A stretch of DNA of 64,000 bases from DAHUYF01 sp963789275 (GTDB taxonomy: Bacteria; Pseudomonadota; Alphaproteobacteria; ATCC43930; CGMCC-115725). Where the stretch lies: contig CAWBKF010000033.1 in the NCBI GenBank assembly GCA_963789275.1, positions 294,917-358,916 of the forward strand, written 5' to 3'. Numbering within the stretch: position 1 is the stretch's first letter; each line of letters begins with the position of its first letter. Shown here one piece after another: positions 50,485-60,013 of the stretch. The notes beneath the pieces were generated by a model that saw only the letters and a program-made list of their open reading frames with translations, had not been told where the DNA came from and ran no database searches. The position numbers were made by a program, and so were the translations under genes.

Positions 50485-50954
50485 CCGCTAATTCTCGCCG
50501 CTTCCTGCAAGTGAGGCTGCGATCGCTCACGGTGCTGGCCGGCCTGCTGGCGGCATCCTGCGAGCCACAACCCTCGCCGCCGCAGCAGGTCCAGGCGAGC
50601 AGTCCGAGCGTTACTTACAGATATCGCGGCGACCAGGAATTGCTCCAGGCGCACCAGAACGCGACGACGTTCTGCAACCAGTATCAATCGGTCCCGCGCA
50701 CCGCGAGTTTCACGAACGATCCCGATGGCAGCAAGGTGGTCATCTTCGAATGCGTGACCACGACGATGGCGGTGGCCCCAGCGCAGTTCAATCCCAATCT
50801 CACCTACACCTACCAAACAGACCGAGACCTGTTAGACGCGTCGCGGAATGCTCAGACCTACTGCATGAATAGCGGGTCGCAGCAGGTGGTCTCCAGCATC
50901 GTTACCAACGCGAACGGGACCCGGACCGTCACCTTTCAGTGCAGCCCACGCTAA
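50481..50954 (+). CDS. Lipoprotein of two tandem modules, unknown function
   Basis: A 157-residue protein with a signal peptide and lipobox (VLAGLLAASC, mature N-terminus at Cys 27). Two homologous modules of about 48 residues follow: VTYRYRGDQELLQAHQNATT to VVIFECV, and LTYTYQTDRDLLDASRNAQT to TVTFQC. Each has two Cys at matching positions, likely a disulfide per module. No named family recognised. Translationally coupled to the LuxR-type regulator. Confidence 0.75.
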   Translation: MTANSRRFLQVRLRSLTVLAGLLAASCEPQPSPPQQVQASSPSVTYRYRGDQELLQAHQNATTFCNQYQSVPRTASFTNDPDGSKVVIFECVTTTMAVAPAQFNPNLTYTYQTDRDLLDASRNAQTYCMNSGSQQVVSSIVTNANGTRTVTFQCSPR

Positions 50955-51026
50955 GGCTAGCGGCATCCGTCGCGCGCCTGCCGAAACCGGCCAGGAAATC
51001 AAACGCCCGAGGGAGTGAGGATCACG

Positions 51027-51175
51027 TTGCAAATTCTGCTTATCGTCGTCCTCGTGCTCGTCGTGCTCTCATTTTTTGGCGGTTACTCGGGCTACGTGCC
51101 GTCCCATTACGGTATGGCGGCGGCGGCCTCGGTCTCATCCTCCTGATCGTCTTGATCGTCTTGCTGCTTCGCTGA
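51027..51175 (+). pseudogene. DUF3309-like small hydrophobic protein, frameshifted
   Basis: From a TTG with GAGG upstream: LQILLIVVLVLVVLSFFGGY, then SGYVPSHYG. The frame then slips near 51110 and the other frame gives GGGGLGLILLIVLIVLLLR. The two halves together form the typical DUF3309 layout of two hydrophobic helices around a Gly/Tyr-rich centre (about 49 residues). Function unknown. Confidence 0.5.
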
Positions 51176-51269
51176 GCGCCCGCGCCCCGCGGCTTCCCGC
51201 CATAAGGCCTGCATCGTCGCGTCCTCCCTCCAAGCCCGTAGTGCACCATCATGAAAGAAAGCGTTATGG

Positions 51270-51563
51270 ATGCCCCTCGTCGCCGCGCTCTTCGGCGCAA
51301 TGACGATTGCCGCTTGCTCGTCGTCGAGCACGACCGAGAGCACCGGCCAATATGTCGACGACGCCGCGATCACCTCGAAGGTCAAGGCCGCCCTGCTCGA
51401 TGATTCCGGTCTAAAATCCTTCGATATCGGCGTCGAGACCTACAAGGACGTCCTCCAGCTCAGCGGGTTCGTCAACACCAATCAGGTGAAGGCGCGCGCC
51501 GGCGACGTCGCCGCCGGCGTCGCAGGCGTCAGATCCGTCGAGAACAATCTCGTCGTGAAGTAG
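51270..51563 (+). CDS. BON domain lipoprotein
   Basis: A 97-residue protein with a signal peptide and lipobox ending at MTIAACSSSS. The BON domain spans residues 28-97: DDAAITSKVKAALLDDSGLK, VETYKDVLQLSGFVNTN and GVRSVENNLVVK. BON proteins (OsmY-like) bind membranes or polymers under osmotic and envelope stress. The start could lie slightly upstream in another frame, but ATG 51270 gives a good signal peptide. It is part of a run of small envelope-stress genes. Confidence 0.85.
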   Translation: MPLVAALFGAMTIAACSSSSTTESTGQYVDDAAITSKVKAALLDDSGLKSFDIGVETYKDVLQLSGFVNTNQVKARAGDVAAGVAGVRSVENNLVVK

Positions 51564-51634
51564 GCCTGCATCTCATGCAGACGGTCGCGCGCGCGACGAC
51601 GCCAGAGGCACGACATTGGCGTGGGAGGACGAGG

Positions 51635-51800
51635 ATGAAACCGATCCAGATGCTAGGCGTCGTGGTTTTTGCCGTCGGGGCAGTTGTCCTGGGCTTCGCC
51701 TACCGAACGCCCCGCTCGATCAGCTGTCCAACACGCTGACCGGACGGTTCACCAACCAGTCGCTGATTCCGAAAGTCGCAAACCGGTTCAAGACTCAAAA
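51635..51800 (+). pseudogene. DUF3185 family membrane protein remnant
   Basis: From ATG 51635 (GGAGGACGAGG upstream): MKPIQMLGVVVFAVGAVVLG, FAYR, then a frameshift. The adjacent frame continues NAPLDQLSNTLTGRFTNQS, the conserved middle of DUF3185. The second membrane helix that should follow is missing and the sequence runs into unrelated DNA. A broken stress-type membrane protein. Confidence 0.65.
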
Positions 51801-51812
51801 AGGGAGACACAG

Positions 51813-52270
51813 ATGTCACGACGCACAATCTCATGGCGCCAGCTTGCGGCGGTGGTCGCCTTTTCCTTGCTTGCGGCTCGTGCTCAGACCCCGCCTCAAC
51901 CGGCCGCGTCGAACCCACCGCCGGTGGCACCTGGAGCGAACGCGGTCTGGTATACCGTCTATTTCGAGACCAATAGCTTTGCCATCGACGCCGATGGACA
52001 GAAAGTCGTCAACGACGTAATCGCTTTCCTGCAGCATAACCCTGCCTCGGTCGCGACGATCATCGGCAGGACCGATACCGTCGGCAGCAATACAACATGC
52101 ATTTATCGCATCGGCGGGCCGACGCGGTGCGCGACGCGATTGTTTATAACGGCAAGGTGACGCTCAACCGGGTCGAGACGCGCTGGACTGGCGAGCCCCG
52201 GAAAGGCATTCCGACGACCAATAACGTTGCGGCAGCGGAGAATAGGGTCGTCGACATCGCTATCCATTAG
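51813..52270 (+). pseudogene. Small OmpA-family protein, frameshifted
   Basis: From ATG 51813: a signal-like start (WRQLAAVVAFSLLAARA), a Pro/Ala stretch, then an OmpA C-like domain WYTVYFETNSFAIDADGQKV and ATIIGRTDTVGS. The frame is lost near 52090. The other frame continues YNMHLSHRRADAVRDAI, VETRWTGEP and ENRVVDIAIH to TAG 52268-52270. Repaired it is about 152 residues, resembling the OmpA domain of the porin at 47637. It would anchor to peptidoglycan. Confidence 0.75.
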
Positions 52271-52368
52271 CGCTGCGACGGAAGAAGCAACCGGGTTCGA
52301 CGAACCGGCCCGTCGTCACCCGGCCGCGATCTCGCATAGTGACATATCACCCAGGTGTGGAGACGACC

Positions 52369-52503
52369 ATGACATTACGACTGCATATCGTTCTCGCCTG
52401 TGCTTTTCTGGCGGTCTCCGCCTGCGTGATAGAGCCCTATGGCGGCGGAGGGGGCGGTTATTACCGAGGCGGTGGCGATTACGGGCGCCGCGTATGGCGT
52501 TAA
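52369..52503 (+). CDS. Small Gly-rich lipoprotein (44 residues)
   Basis: From ATG 52369: MTLRLHIVLACAFLAVSACV, a signal peptide with lipobox AVSAC, then IEPYGGGGGGYYRGGGDYGR ending RVWR. GGAG lies shortly upstream. Gly/Tyr-rich tiny lipoproteins of this type are common in proteobacteria; function unknown. Confidence 0.6.
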   Translation: MTLRLHIVLACAFLAVSACVIEPYGGGGGGYYRGGGDYGRRVWR

Positions 52504-52659
52504 CGGGCGTCCTCAGCTCTTCGATGTCGACGACATGAAGGCCGGCTTTGTCCAATCCTGCCAAGACGCGGTGGCGTGGTTGATCGACAAGCGCTCAGGA
52601 TCATGCCGAAGAAGCCAAACCGTTTATCGGCCACCACCGAATTCCCGGGCCAGGAGCCC

Positions 52660-52673
52660 TTGATCCAGGTCAA
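52660..52673 (+). promoter_or_regulatory. FNR/FixK-type box upstream of glgA
   Basis: TTGATCCAGGTCAA, a perfect TTGA-N6-TCAA dyad. TTTAAT at 52694-52699 lies at the right distance for a -10 of a class II FNR-type promoter, predicting a transcript start near 52707 and a leader of about 70 bases before glgA. Confidence 0.75.
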
Positions 52674-52775
52674 TGCTCTCTGTGGTTGGCCGGTTTAATT
52701 TTTTTGGGTTGCTTCGCAACTGCGGGTTTATCGGCCGCTTCTCGCGTTGCAACGCAAAGGCTATGGAGGCAATCG

Positions 52776-54113
52776 TTGCGTGTGCTCTTCGTCTCCTCCG
52801 AGATCTACCCTCTCGCCAAAACCGGCGGCCTCGCCGATGTAAGCGCGGCGCTTCCAAAAGCCCTGGCCGCGCTCGGCGTCGAGATGCGGCTCCTGCTCCC
52901 GGGTTATCCGAAGGCCATCGAATCCGCGGCGAACAAGTCGGTGGAGGTCGAACTCGCGGATTTTATGGGTGCAGGTCCGATGCGGCTGATCTCCGCGCGC
53001 ACACCTGACACAGCCCTGCCGATCTGGCTCGTCGACTGTCCTTCGCTGTTTCGGCGTTCCGGCGGCCCGTACCAGGACGGGGACGGGCAAGATTGGCCCG
53101 ACAATGCACAACGCTTCGCGGTGTTCGACCATGTCGCCGCTCAACTTTCGCTCGGCCTGCTACTGCCGAATTGGCGGGCCGACATTGTCCACGCCAACGA
53201 TTGGCATGCCGGGCTCCTGCCGGCGATCTTGGCTGGAACTCCCGGCCAAAGGCCTGCGACAGTGTTCACGATGCACAACCTCGCGTTTCAGGGTCTGTTT
53301 CCCGCTGACCTCTATCCACAGTTGGGGCTTTCTGGCGACAGCCTTATGCCGGATGGGCTCGAGTTCTATGGCAAGATCTCGTTCCTCAAAGCCGGCATCA
53401 CCTATTGCGAACGTCTGACAACCGTTAGTCCCACCTATGCGCGGGAGATCCTCACTGCCGAATATGGCTTCGGTCTCGAAGGGCTTCTGCAGCGTCGTGC
53501 GAAAGATCTCGTCGGCATCCTCAATGGGGCAGATTACCGGATTTGGGATCCCGCGATCGACGCTCATCTCCCCGCCCACTTCAATTTGCAAAACATCGCC
53601 GGCAAGCGGGTGTGCAAGACGGCGCTGCAAGCGGAACTCGGTCTTGAGATGGATGCGGAGGCCGCACTCGTCGTTCTTGTCAGTAGGATCACGGAACAGA
53701 AGATGGCGGATGTGGTTGCCGATACTTTGCCCAGGATCATCGAGAATGGCGCCCAATGCGCGGTGGTCGGCGATGGAGATCGCCTCCTCGAAGAGCGCTT
53801 TGAGCTGGCGGCGCGCCAACACCCGGGCCGGATCGCGGTCCGCATCGGCTACGAGGAGCCGCTTGCGCACCGGGTTCTAGCGGGCGGCGACATCCTGCTT
53901 CATCCGGCTCGCTTCGAGCCGTGCGGGCTCACGCAGCTTTATGCGATGCGCTACGGCACCTTGCCCGTCGTGAGAAAAACAGGCGGGCTCTGCGATACCG
54001 TGGTGGACGCGACCGATCACTCGGTCCGTCAAGGTACGGCAACTGGGTTCGCGTTCGAGAGCGCGAATTCCGCCGATATGCTTCACTGCATCGAGCGGGC
54101 ACTCGCGCTCTAG
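52776..54113 (+). CDS. glgA: Glycogen synthase, truncated by an in-frame amber codon
   Basis: A GT5 glycogen synthase using ADP-glucose. The TTG at 52776, with GGAGG six bases upstream, gives LRVLFVSSEIYPLAKTGGLA, the conserved N-terminus with the Lys-Thr-Gly-Gly loop. The C-terminal domain has HPARFEPCGLTQLYAMRYGT. A TAG at 54111-54113 stops the protein at 445 residues. The same frame continues for 57 more codons with clear GlgA C-terminal sequence (AWRKVQRQAMAQDFGWSESA, RRYLALYQEL) to TAG 54285, so the full form would be about 503 residues. Either a nonsense mutation or a base error. It heads a glgA-DUF2934-pgm-glgP operon under an FNR-type box. Confidence 0.88.
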   Translation: MRVLFVSSEIYPLAKTGGLADVSAALPKALAALGVEMRLLLPGYPKAIESAANKSVEVELADFMGAGPMRLISARTPDTALPIWLVDCPSLFRRSGGPYQDGDGQDWPDNAQRFAVFDHVAAQLSLGLLLPNWRADIVHANDWHAGLLPAILAGTPGQRPATVFTMHNLAFQGLFPADLYPQLGLSGDSLMPDGLEFYGKISFLKAGITYCERLTTVSPTYAREILTAEYGFGLEGLLQRRAKDLVGILNGADYRIWDPAIDAHLPAHFNLQNIAGKRVCKTALQAELGLEMDAEAALVVLVSRITEQKMADVVADTLPRIIENGAQCAVVGDGDRLLEERFELAARQHPGRIAVRIGYEEPLAHRVLAGGDILLHPARFEPCGLTQLYAMRYGTLPVVRKTGGLCDTVVDATDHSVRQGTATGFAFESANSADMLHCIERALAL

Positions 54114-54300
54114 TCGCAGCCCTTGGCTTGGCGCAAGGTGCAGCGACAGGCTATGGCTCAGGATTTTGGTTGGTCGGAATCGGCGCGTCGCTATCTCGCG
54201 CTTTACCAGGAGCTGGTGCCACATCCGGTCGCGATATCTGGCGCCGTGACGGACGACCCCATACTCGACGAGGCGGCTGCTGGATAGGAGGCGACGTGCG

Positions 54301-54519
54301 ATGATACCCGACCGTCACGCCGAGATCGCGAAGCGAGCCTATGCTATCTGGGAGTTGGAGGGTCGGCCGACCGGAAGAGATATCGAGCATTGGCTCCGCG
54401 CGGAAACCGATTGCGAGACGACACAGCACGCGAAAACGGCAAAAGAGGCGGCACCAACGCCACGGCGTCCCGCGACGAAACGCGGACGGCGGAGCCCGCA
54501 TGGCAAGGCGGGCAGCTGA
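54301..54519 (+). CDS. DUF2934 domain-containing protein
   Basis: A 72-residue protein: MIPDRHAEIAKRAYAIWELE, then GRPTGRDIEHWLRAETDC, the DUF2934 signature. The C-terminal tail is Lys/Arg-rich. AGGAGG lies upstream of the ATG. The family is common in alphaproteobacteria, often next to glycogen and trehalose genes; no function is known. It sits inside the glycogen operon. Confidence 0.85.
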   Translation: MIPDRHAEIAKRAYAIWELEGRPTGRDIEHWLRAETDCETTQHAKTAKEAAPTPRRPATKRGRRSPHGKAGS

Positions 54520-54574
54520 GCTGCAGTCTCGGGACCTACGCCCAGCAGTCGTCCCGTCGGCGGCATGAAGGTCC

Positions 54575-56300
54575 ATGATGAGTGACGCGAATGATGCGCC
54601 TCTAAAAGTAAGTCCCCTGGCAGGCAAGCCGGCTACGCCAGCAATGCTGGTCGACGTGCCCAAACTTGTTACGGCCTACTACACTGAGCGTGCCTGATCC
54701 TTCCGTGCAGGAGCAGCGGGTCGCATTCGGCACCTCGGGGCATCGCGGCTCCGCCTTTGAACGCACTTTCAACGAATGGCATGTTCTGGCCATCAGTCAG
54801 GCGATTTGTGATTACCGCAAGCGAGCAGGGCATAGGCGGTCCGCTGTTTCTCGGCATTGATACGCACGCGCTGTCTGTGCCGGCCTGTGCCAGCGCGCTC
54901 GAAGTGCTGGCGGCCAACGGCGTGGAAGTCATGCTCGCGGAGGACGACGAATACACGCCCACTCCTGTGATTTCTCACGCAATACTCGCTTACAATCGCG
55001 GCCGCGAAGCAGGGCTGGCGGACGGCATTGTCATTACGCCGTCGCACAATCCGCCCGACAATGGCGGCTTCAAGTACAACCCGCCCAACGGCGGCCCGGC
55101 GGATAACGACGTCACGGGATGGATCGAAGCGCGGGCCAATGCGCTTCTGGAAAGCGGCCTCCAGGGCGTGAAAAGAATTTCATTCGAGAAGGCCCAGCGC
55201 GCCGCTACCACTCATCGGCATGACTTTCTCAATGCTTACATAAGCGATCTCGGCAGCGTGCTCGATATGGATGCGATTCGTGGCGCGAACATCAGTATGG
55301 GCGTTGATCCGCTTGGGCGGCGCCGGAGTTCACTATTGGGGCCCGATTGCCGAGCGCTATGGCTTGAATCTCACGGTCGTGAACGAGGCCGTCGATCCGA
55401 CCTTCCGGTTCATGACCGTCGATTGGGACGGCCAGATTCGCATGGATCCATCGTCGTCCTACGCAATGCAGAGCTTGATCGGCCTGCAAGGATCGCTTCG
55501 ACATCGCCTTCGCCTGCGACACCGACCATGATCGGCATGGCATTGTCACCGGGACCGCGGGGTTGCTGCCACCCAACCACTACCTTTCGGTCGCCATTCT
55601 CTACCTCTTCCAGCATCGACCGAAGTGGCGCAAGGATGCGGCGGTTGGTAAGACGGTCGTAAGCAGCCAGATGATCGATCGCGTCACGGCGAAGCTCGGC
55701 CGGAAGCTCTACGAGGTGCCGGTCGGTTTCAAGTGGTTTGTGGACGGCTTGCTCGACGGCTCGCTTGGCTTTGGCGGGGAAGAGAGTGCGGGGGCGTCTT
55801 TTGTGCGTCTGGATGGCAGCGTCTGGACGACAGATAAGGACGGCATTGTCCCGGCTTTGCTATCGGCGGAGATTACTGCGCGCATGGGCCGCGATCCCGG
55901 CGAAATCTATCGTGAGCTCGCGCACGAGTTCGGCGAACCTGTTTACGATCGTGTTGAGGCGCCAGCTACTCCGGAGCAAAAGCAAATGCTGGCGCAGCTG
56001 TCACCGCAGCAGATTCTGTCTGCGGAGCTGGCTGGTGAAAAAATCCAGAGCATCCTCACCCAGGCTCCTGGCAACGGCGCACCCATCGGCGGTCTGAAAG
56101 TGATTACCGCGAGTGGATGGTTTGCGGCGCGGCCGTCCGGCACCGAAGCCATCTACAAGATATATGCCGAGAGTTTTCGTGGGGCGGATCATCTGCACCG
56201 CATCCTGGCGGAAGCACAGGCCATCGTCGGTGCCGCGCTGACAGCGTGCACGCAGGAACCGCAGATGGCGCCCCGGTCAAAGTCGAAGGAGAGGCTATGA
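54575..56300 (+). pseudogene. pgm: Alpha-D-glucose phosphate-specific phosphoglucomutase, four frameshifts
   Basis: Five consecutive frames give one Pgm of about 573 residues. The segments are MSDANDAPLKVSPLAGKPAT; RVAFGTSGHRGSAFERTF; GLADGIVITPSHNPPDNGG (catalytic Ser); GAGVHYWGPIAERYGLNL; and CDTDHDRHGIV (metal loop), then FGGEESAGASFV (sugar-binding) and FAARPSGTEAIYKIYAESF (phosphate-binding). Breaks lie near 54690, 54828, 55315 and 55488, and each is explained by one extra base. It interconverts glucose-1- and glucose-6-phosphate for glycogen turnover. The stop overlaps the glgP start (ATGA). Confidence 0.85.
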
Positions 56301-58849
56301 GCGAACAAACACCGGTCAGTCGCCTGAAGGAGCGTCTTTTGTCCGCGGAAGTAGAGGGCTTCGATTCCCTGGCCGAGCTTGCGCTGGATATGCGTTCGTC
56401 GTGGAATCATGCCACGGACCGACGTGTGGCGCGCAGCTGGATCCTGTGCTGTGGGAGCTCACGCATAACCCTTGGGTCGTCCTACAGACGGTCTCGCGGG
56501 AGAAGCTTCAGCGTGCTTTAGCCGATCCCGCTTTCCGCAAGGACATTGACGATCTGGTGCAAGCGAGGCGGGATGCGGCGCAGGCGCCCGCGTGGTTTCA
56601 GCAAAACCTATCCGCAATCTCCGCTGAGCTGTGTTGCGTATTTCAGTATGGAATTCATGTTGAGCGAAGCGTTGCCCATCTACTCGGGTGGGCTTGGCAA
56701 CGTGGCCGGCGATCAGCTCAAGGCCGCCAGCGATCTGGGCGTGCCGGTGGTCGGCGTGGGGTTGCTCTACCAGCAAGGCTATTTTCGCCAGGTGATCGAC
56801 AAGGACGGAGCGCAACAGGCCATTTTCCCTTACAACGACCCCGGACAGTTGCCGATCACGCCTTTGCGCCAAGCGAACGGCGAGTGGTTGCGGTTGGAGA
56901 TCGCCTTACCTGGTTACTCGGTCTGGCTGCGCGGCTGGCAGGTTCAGGTCGGCAGAGTGAAGCTTTACCTGCTGGACAGCAATGACGCGGCGAACTTCCC
57001 GGCGCATCGAGGGATTACCAGCGAGCTGTATGGCGGCGGGCCGGAGTTGCGCCTCAAGCAAGAACTGATCCTCGGGATCGGCGGATGGCGACTGCTCGGT
57101 GCGCTTGGCATCCAGCCGGAAGTCTGTCATCTGAATGAAGGGCATGCGGCGTTCGCCGTCCTGGAAGCGCGCGCGCAGTTTCATGCACGCGAACGCGCAG
57201 CCCTTCGAAGTCGCGCTGGCCGTCACGCGGGCGGGGAATCTTTTCACCACCCACACGGCAGTGGCCGCCGGCTTCGATCGTTTCGCTCCGACCCTCATCG
57301 AGCAATACCTCGGTCGTTATGCCGAGCAGAAGCTCGGCATAACACTCCACGATTTGCTGGCTTTGGGCCGCCAGAACCCGAACGACTCGTCAGAAAGTTT
57401 CAACATGGCATATCTGGCGGTCCGCGGGAGCGGGGCGGTGAATGGCGTGAGTCGCTTGCACGGGAAGGTGAGTCGGCAGCTCTTTGAGCCGCTCTTTCCG
57501 CGTTGGCCGGCGGACGAAGTGCCGGTCGGACATGTGACCAACGGCGTTCACATGCCGACCTGGGACTCGGCCCCGGCCGACGATCTTTGGACGGCGGCTT
57601 GCGGCAAAGACCGCTGGCTCGGGATCGACGGAAACAATGGAGCAAGACATTCGCCGCGTCTCTGACGCCAGTCTCTGGCAATTTCGCATTGCCGCCAGCA
57701 CGGCGCTTGTTGACTACGCTCGCGAACGATTGTCCAAGGCAACTGGCTGCGTCGGGCGCGTCGCCCGATGCGGTTGATGGCGCGAAGCATCTGTTTGATC
57801 GCAACAATTTGACGCTAGGCTTTGCACGCCGCTTCGCGACCTACAAGAGACCAAACCTGCTGCTGCATAATCGGGTGCGGTTGTTGCGCCTTTTGTGCAA
57901 TCCTGAGCGCCCGGTGCAACTCATCATCGCTGGCAAGGCGCATCCGGAGGACCAGGCAGGCCAGGCCCTAATTCAGGAATGGATACATTTCATCCGGCGG
58001 CCCGAGGTGCGCCCGCACGCGATTTTCCTCAGTGACTACGACATGCTGTTGACGGAGCAGCTGGTGCAAGGGGTGGATGTCTGGCTCAACACGCCGAGAC
58101 GCCCCTGGGAAGCGTGTGGAACGAGCGGCATGAAAGTGCTCGTCAATGGCGGCATCAATCTCTCGGAATTGGACGGCTGGTGGGCGGAAGCCTACACGCC
58201 TGATGTGGGGTGGGCGTTGGGCGACCGCCATGAGCATGACGAGGATCCTGCTTGGGATGCGGTCGAAGCCGAAGCGCTCTACGACCTGCTCGAGGGCGAA
58301 GTGATCCCGGAGTTCTATACCCGAAACGAGAGCGGCATTCCCACCGCATGGGTCAGGCGGATGAGGGAAAGCATGGCGCAGTTGACACCGCGCTTCTCTA
58401 CTAACCGCTCGGTGCGCCAATACACTGAGCAACACTACCTTCCGGCTGCAACCGCCTATCGTTCGCGCGCTGCGAATAACGGCGCAATCGGCAGGCAAAT
58501 GGTCGATTGGCAGCGCAACCTGCGGCAGAAATGGACCTCACTACGCTTCGGCGAGGTGAAGCTTGAGACCGACGGCGATAACCAGGTATTTGAAGTGCAG
58601 GTGTATCTCGATGACCTCGACCCGAAGGCGGTGCGGGTTGAGCTTTACGCGGACGGGGTCACGGGCAGTCCTCCCGTGCGGCAGGAGATGAAGCGCGTTC
58701 GCCCTCTGGCCGGCGCGACCGGCGGCTACGTTTACAGCGCGGCAGTGTCCACGGCCCGACCAGCGTCGGACTTTGTGGCGCGAGTGATACCGCACAGCAA
58801 CGGCACGGCGATCCCATTGGAAGACGCGCGAATCTTGTGGCAGCGATGA
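56297..58849 (+). pseudogene. glgP: Alpha-glucan (glycogen) phosphorylase, multiple frameshifts
   Basis: A GT35 phosphorylase of the roughly 850-residue type when repaired. Recognisable segments in order are LAELALDMRSSWNHATD, DPVLWELTHNPWVVLQ, PLSCVAYFSMEFMLSEALPI, YSGGLGNVAGDQLKAASDLG, CHLNEGHAAFAVLE, TRAGNLFTTHTAVAAGFDRF, ARRFATYKRPNLLLHN, and EACGTSGMKVLVNGGINL with the PLP-binding Lys. Breaks fall near 56425 (two extra bases), 56610, 57165, 57630 and 57735. The final 370 residues are intact in one frame. The enzyme releases glucose-1-phosphate from glycogen. Last gene of the glycogen operon; 58850-59026 holds no supported gene. Confidence 0.85.
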
Positions 58850-59026
58850 TCCGATCGACGGAAGAGAAGACGATGCGGAAAGCGACGGCAACTCGCGTCT
58901 TTCGCGGCGACGAAGAACGCATGATCGCCATGGCAGTTTGCGGCGTCCTCATTCTCGGCTCAATTCGCGAAATTTAAACCATGAAAACCAATACACTCAC
59001 AACGGAATGCTCCGCAAGATGGATGC

Positions 59027-60013
59027 CTATCCGAACAGCAACGTTCGTCGATAGGTCGTGCGAAACAGCGCCTCCGGCTCGCCAAGCCGGTCGGCGCGCA
59101 TGCGGCCGCGGATCTCCGCCACCGAGCCGGCGCTATGTGCTTCGAGCCATTCATTAACCCCCTGAACCAACCGGCCAAGGTATCCGGCACCATGGCGCAG
59201 CAATGCCGATGCCGTCAGCACCGCATCCGCGCCCGCAAGCAGGTATTTGATCACGTCTTCGGGTCCCTCGACGCCTCTTCCGCCCGCAAGGCTCAGCGAT
59301 GTTTTTCCGGCCAGTATCGCGATCCACATCAGCGGCAGACGGATTTCCTCCGCCGTGGACAAACCCGGGCTGGGGCAGAAATTCAGCGTCTCGAAGTCGA
59401 TGTCCGGCTCAAACAACCGGTTGAACAAAACGATGCCACGCGCCCCGGCATCGGCGAGCGCGGCGGCGAGATGAGCCGGCGCGGTGAAATAGGGCGAGAG
59501 CTTAACGGCCACGGGAATATCCACCACCGCGCAGACCCCGCGCACCGTCTCGATCAGACGATGCTCGACCTCGGCGGAACTCTCCCGCGGGTCGATCGGC
59601 AGGTGGAACAGATCGAGTTCGATCGCCGCTGCCCCTGCCGCCTTCAGATCGGCGGCAATCCCGGTCCAGCCTTCACGCGTGATCCCGTTCAGGCTTGCGA
59701 TCAGCGGCACCGAGACGCTGTCGGCCGCGCGCCTGATGATCTCGAGACGGGCGACCAGCGCGCCTGGGTATCCCGGAAGCGGTGGGAGATAGCTCGTCAC
59801 CTCCGGATGGCTCTCCGCGCCAATCTTCGCAAAGGCTTCGAGCGCGGCCGCCTCGGCCGCGACCTCCTCTTCGTAGATCGATGCGGAGACGATCGCCGCC
59901 GCCCCCGCATCTTCGAGCCGGCGGATGCCGTCGAAGGTCGCGGAGAGCGGCGAGGCGCCAGCGATGACGGGATGGGCCAAAGACAGGCCAAGATAGCTGG
60001 TCCGCAGGTTCAT
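59027..60013 (-). CDS. Dihydroorotate dehydrogenase-like flavoprotein
   Basis: A 328-residue FMN TIM-barrel protein of the class 1 DHOD-like family: MNLRTSYLGLSLAHPVIAGA, PLIASLNGITREGWTGIA, AVKLSPYFTAPAHLAAALAD, then LAGGRGVEGPEDVIKYLLAG for phosphate binding. Its start overlaps the nifJ stop by four bases (ATGA). Members of this group are regularly found beside pyruvate:ferredoxin oxidoreductase genes and are not true pyrimidine enzymes; the substrate is unknown. Co-transcription with nifJ suggests a redox role in low oxygen. Confidence 0.88.
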   Translation of the reverse strand: MNLRTSYLGLSLAHPVIAGASPLSATFDGIRRLEDAGAAAIVSASIYEEEVAAEAAALEAFAKIGAESHPEVTSYLPPLPGYPGALVARLEIIRRAADSVSVPLIASLNGITREGWTGIAADLKAAGAAAIELDLFHLPIDPRESSAEVEHRLIETVRGVCAVVDIPVAVKLSPYFTAPAHLAAALADAGARGIVLFNRLFEPDIDFETLNFCPSPGLSTAEEIRLPLMWIAILAGKTSLSLAGGRGVEGPEDVIKYLLAGADAVLTASALLRHGAGYLGRLVQGVNEWLEAHSAGSVAEIRGRMRADRLGEPEALFRTTYRRTLLFG

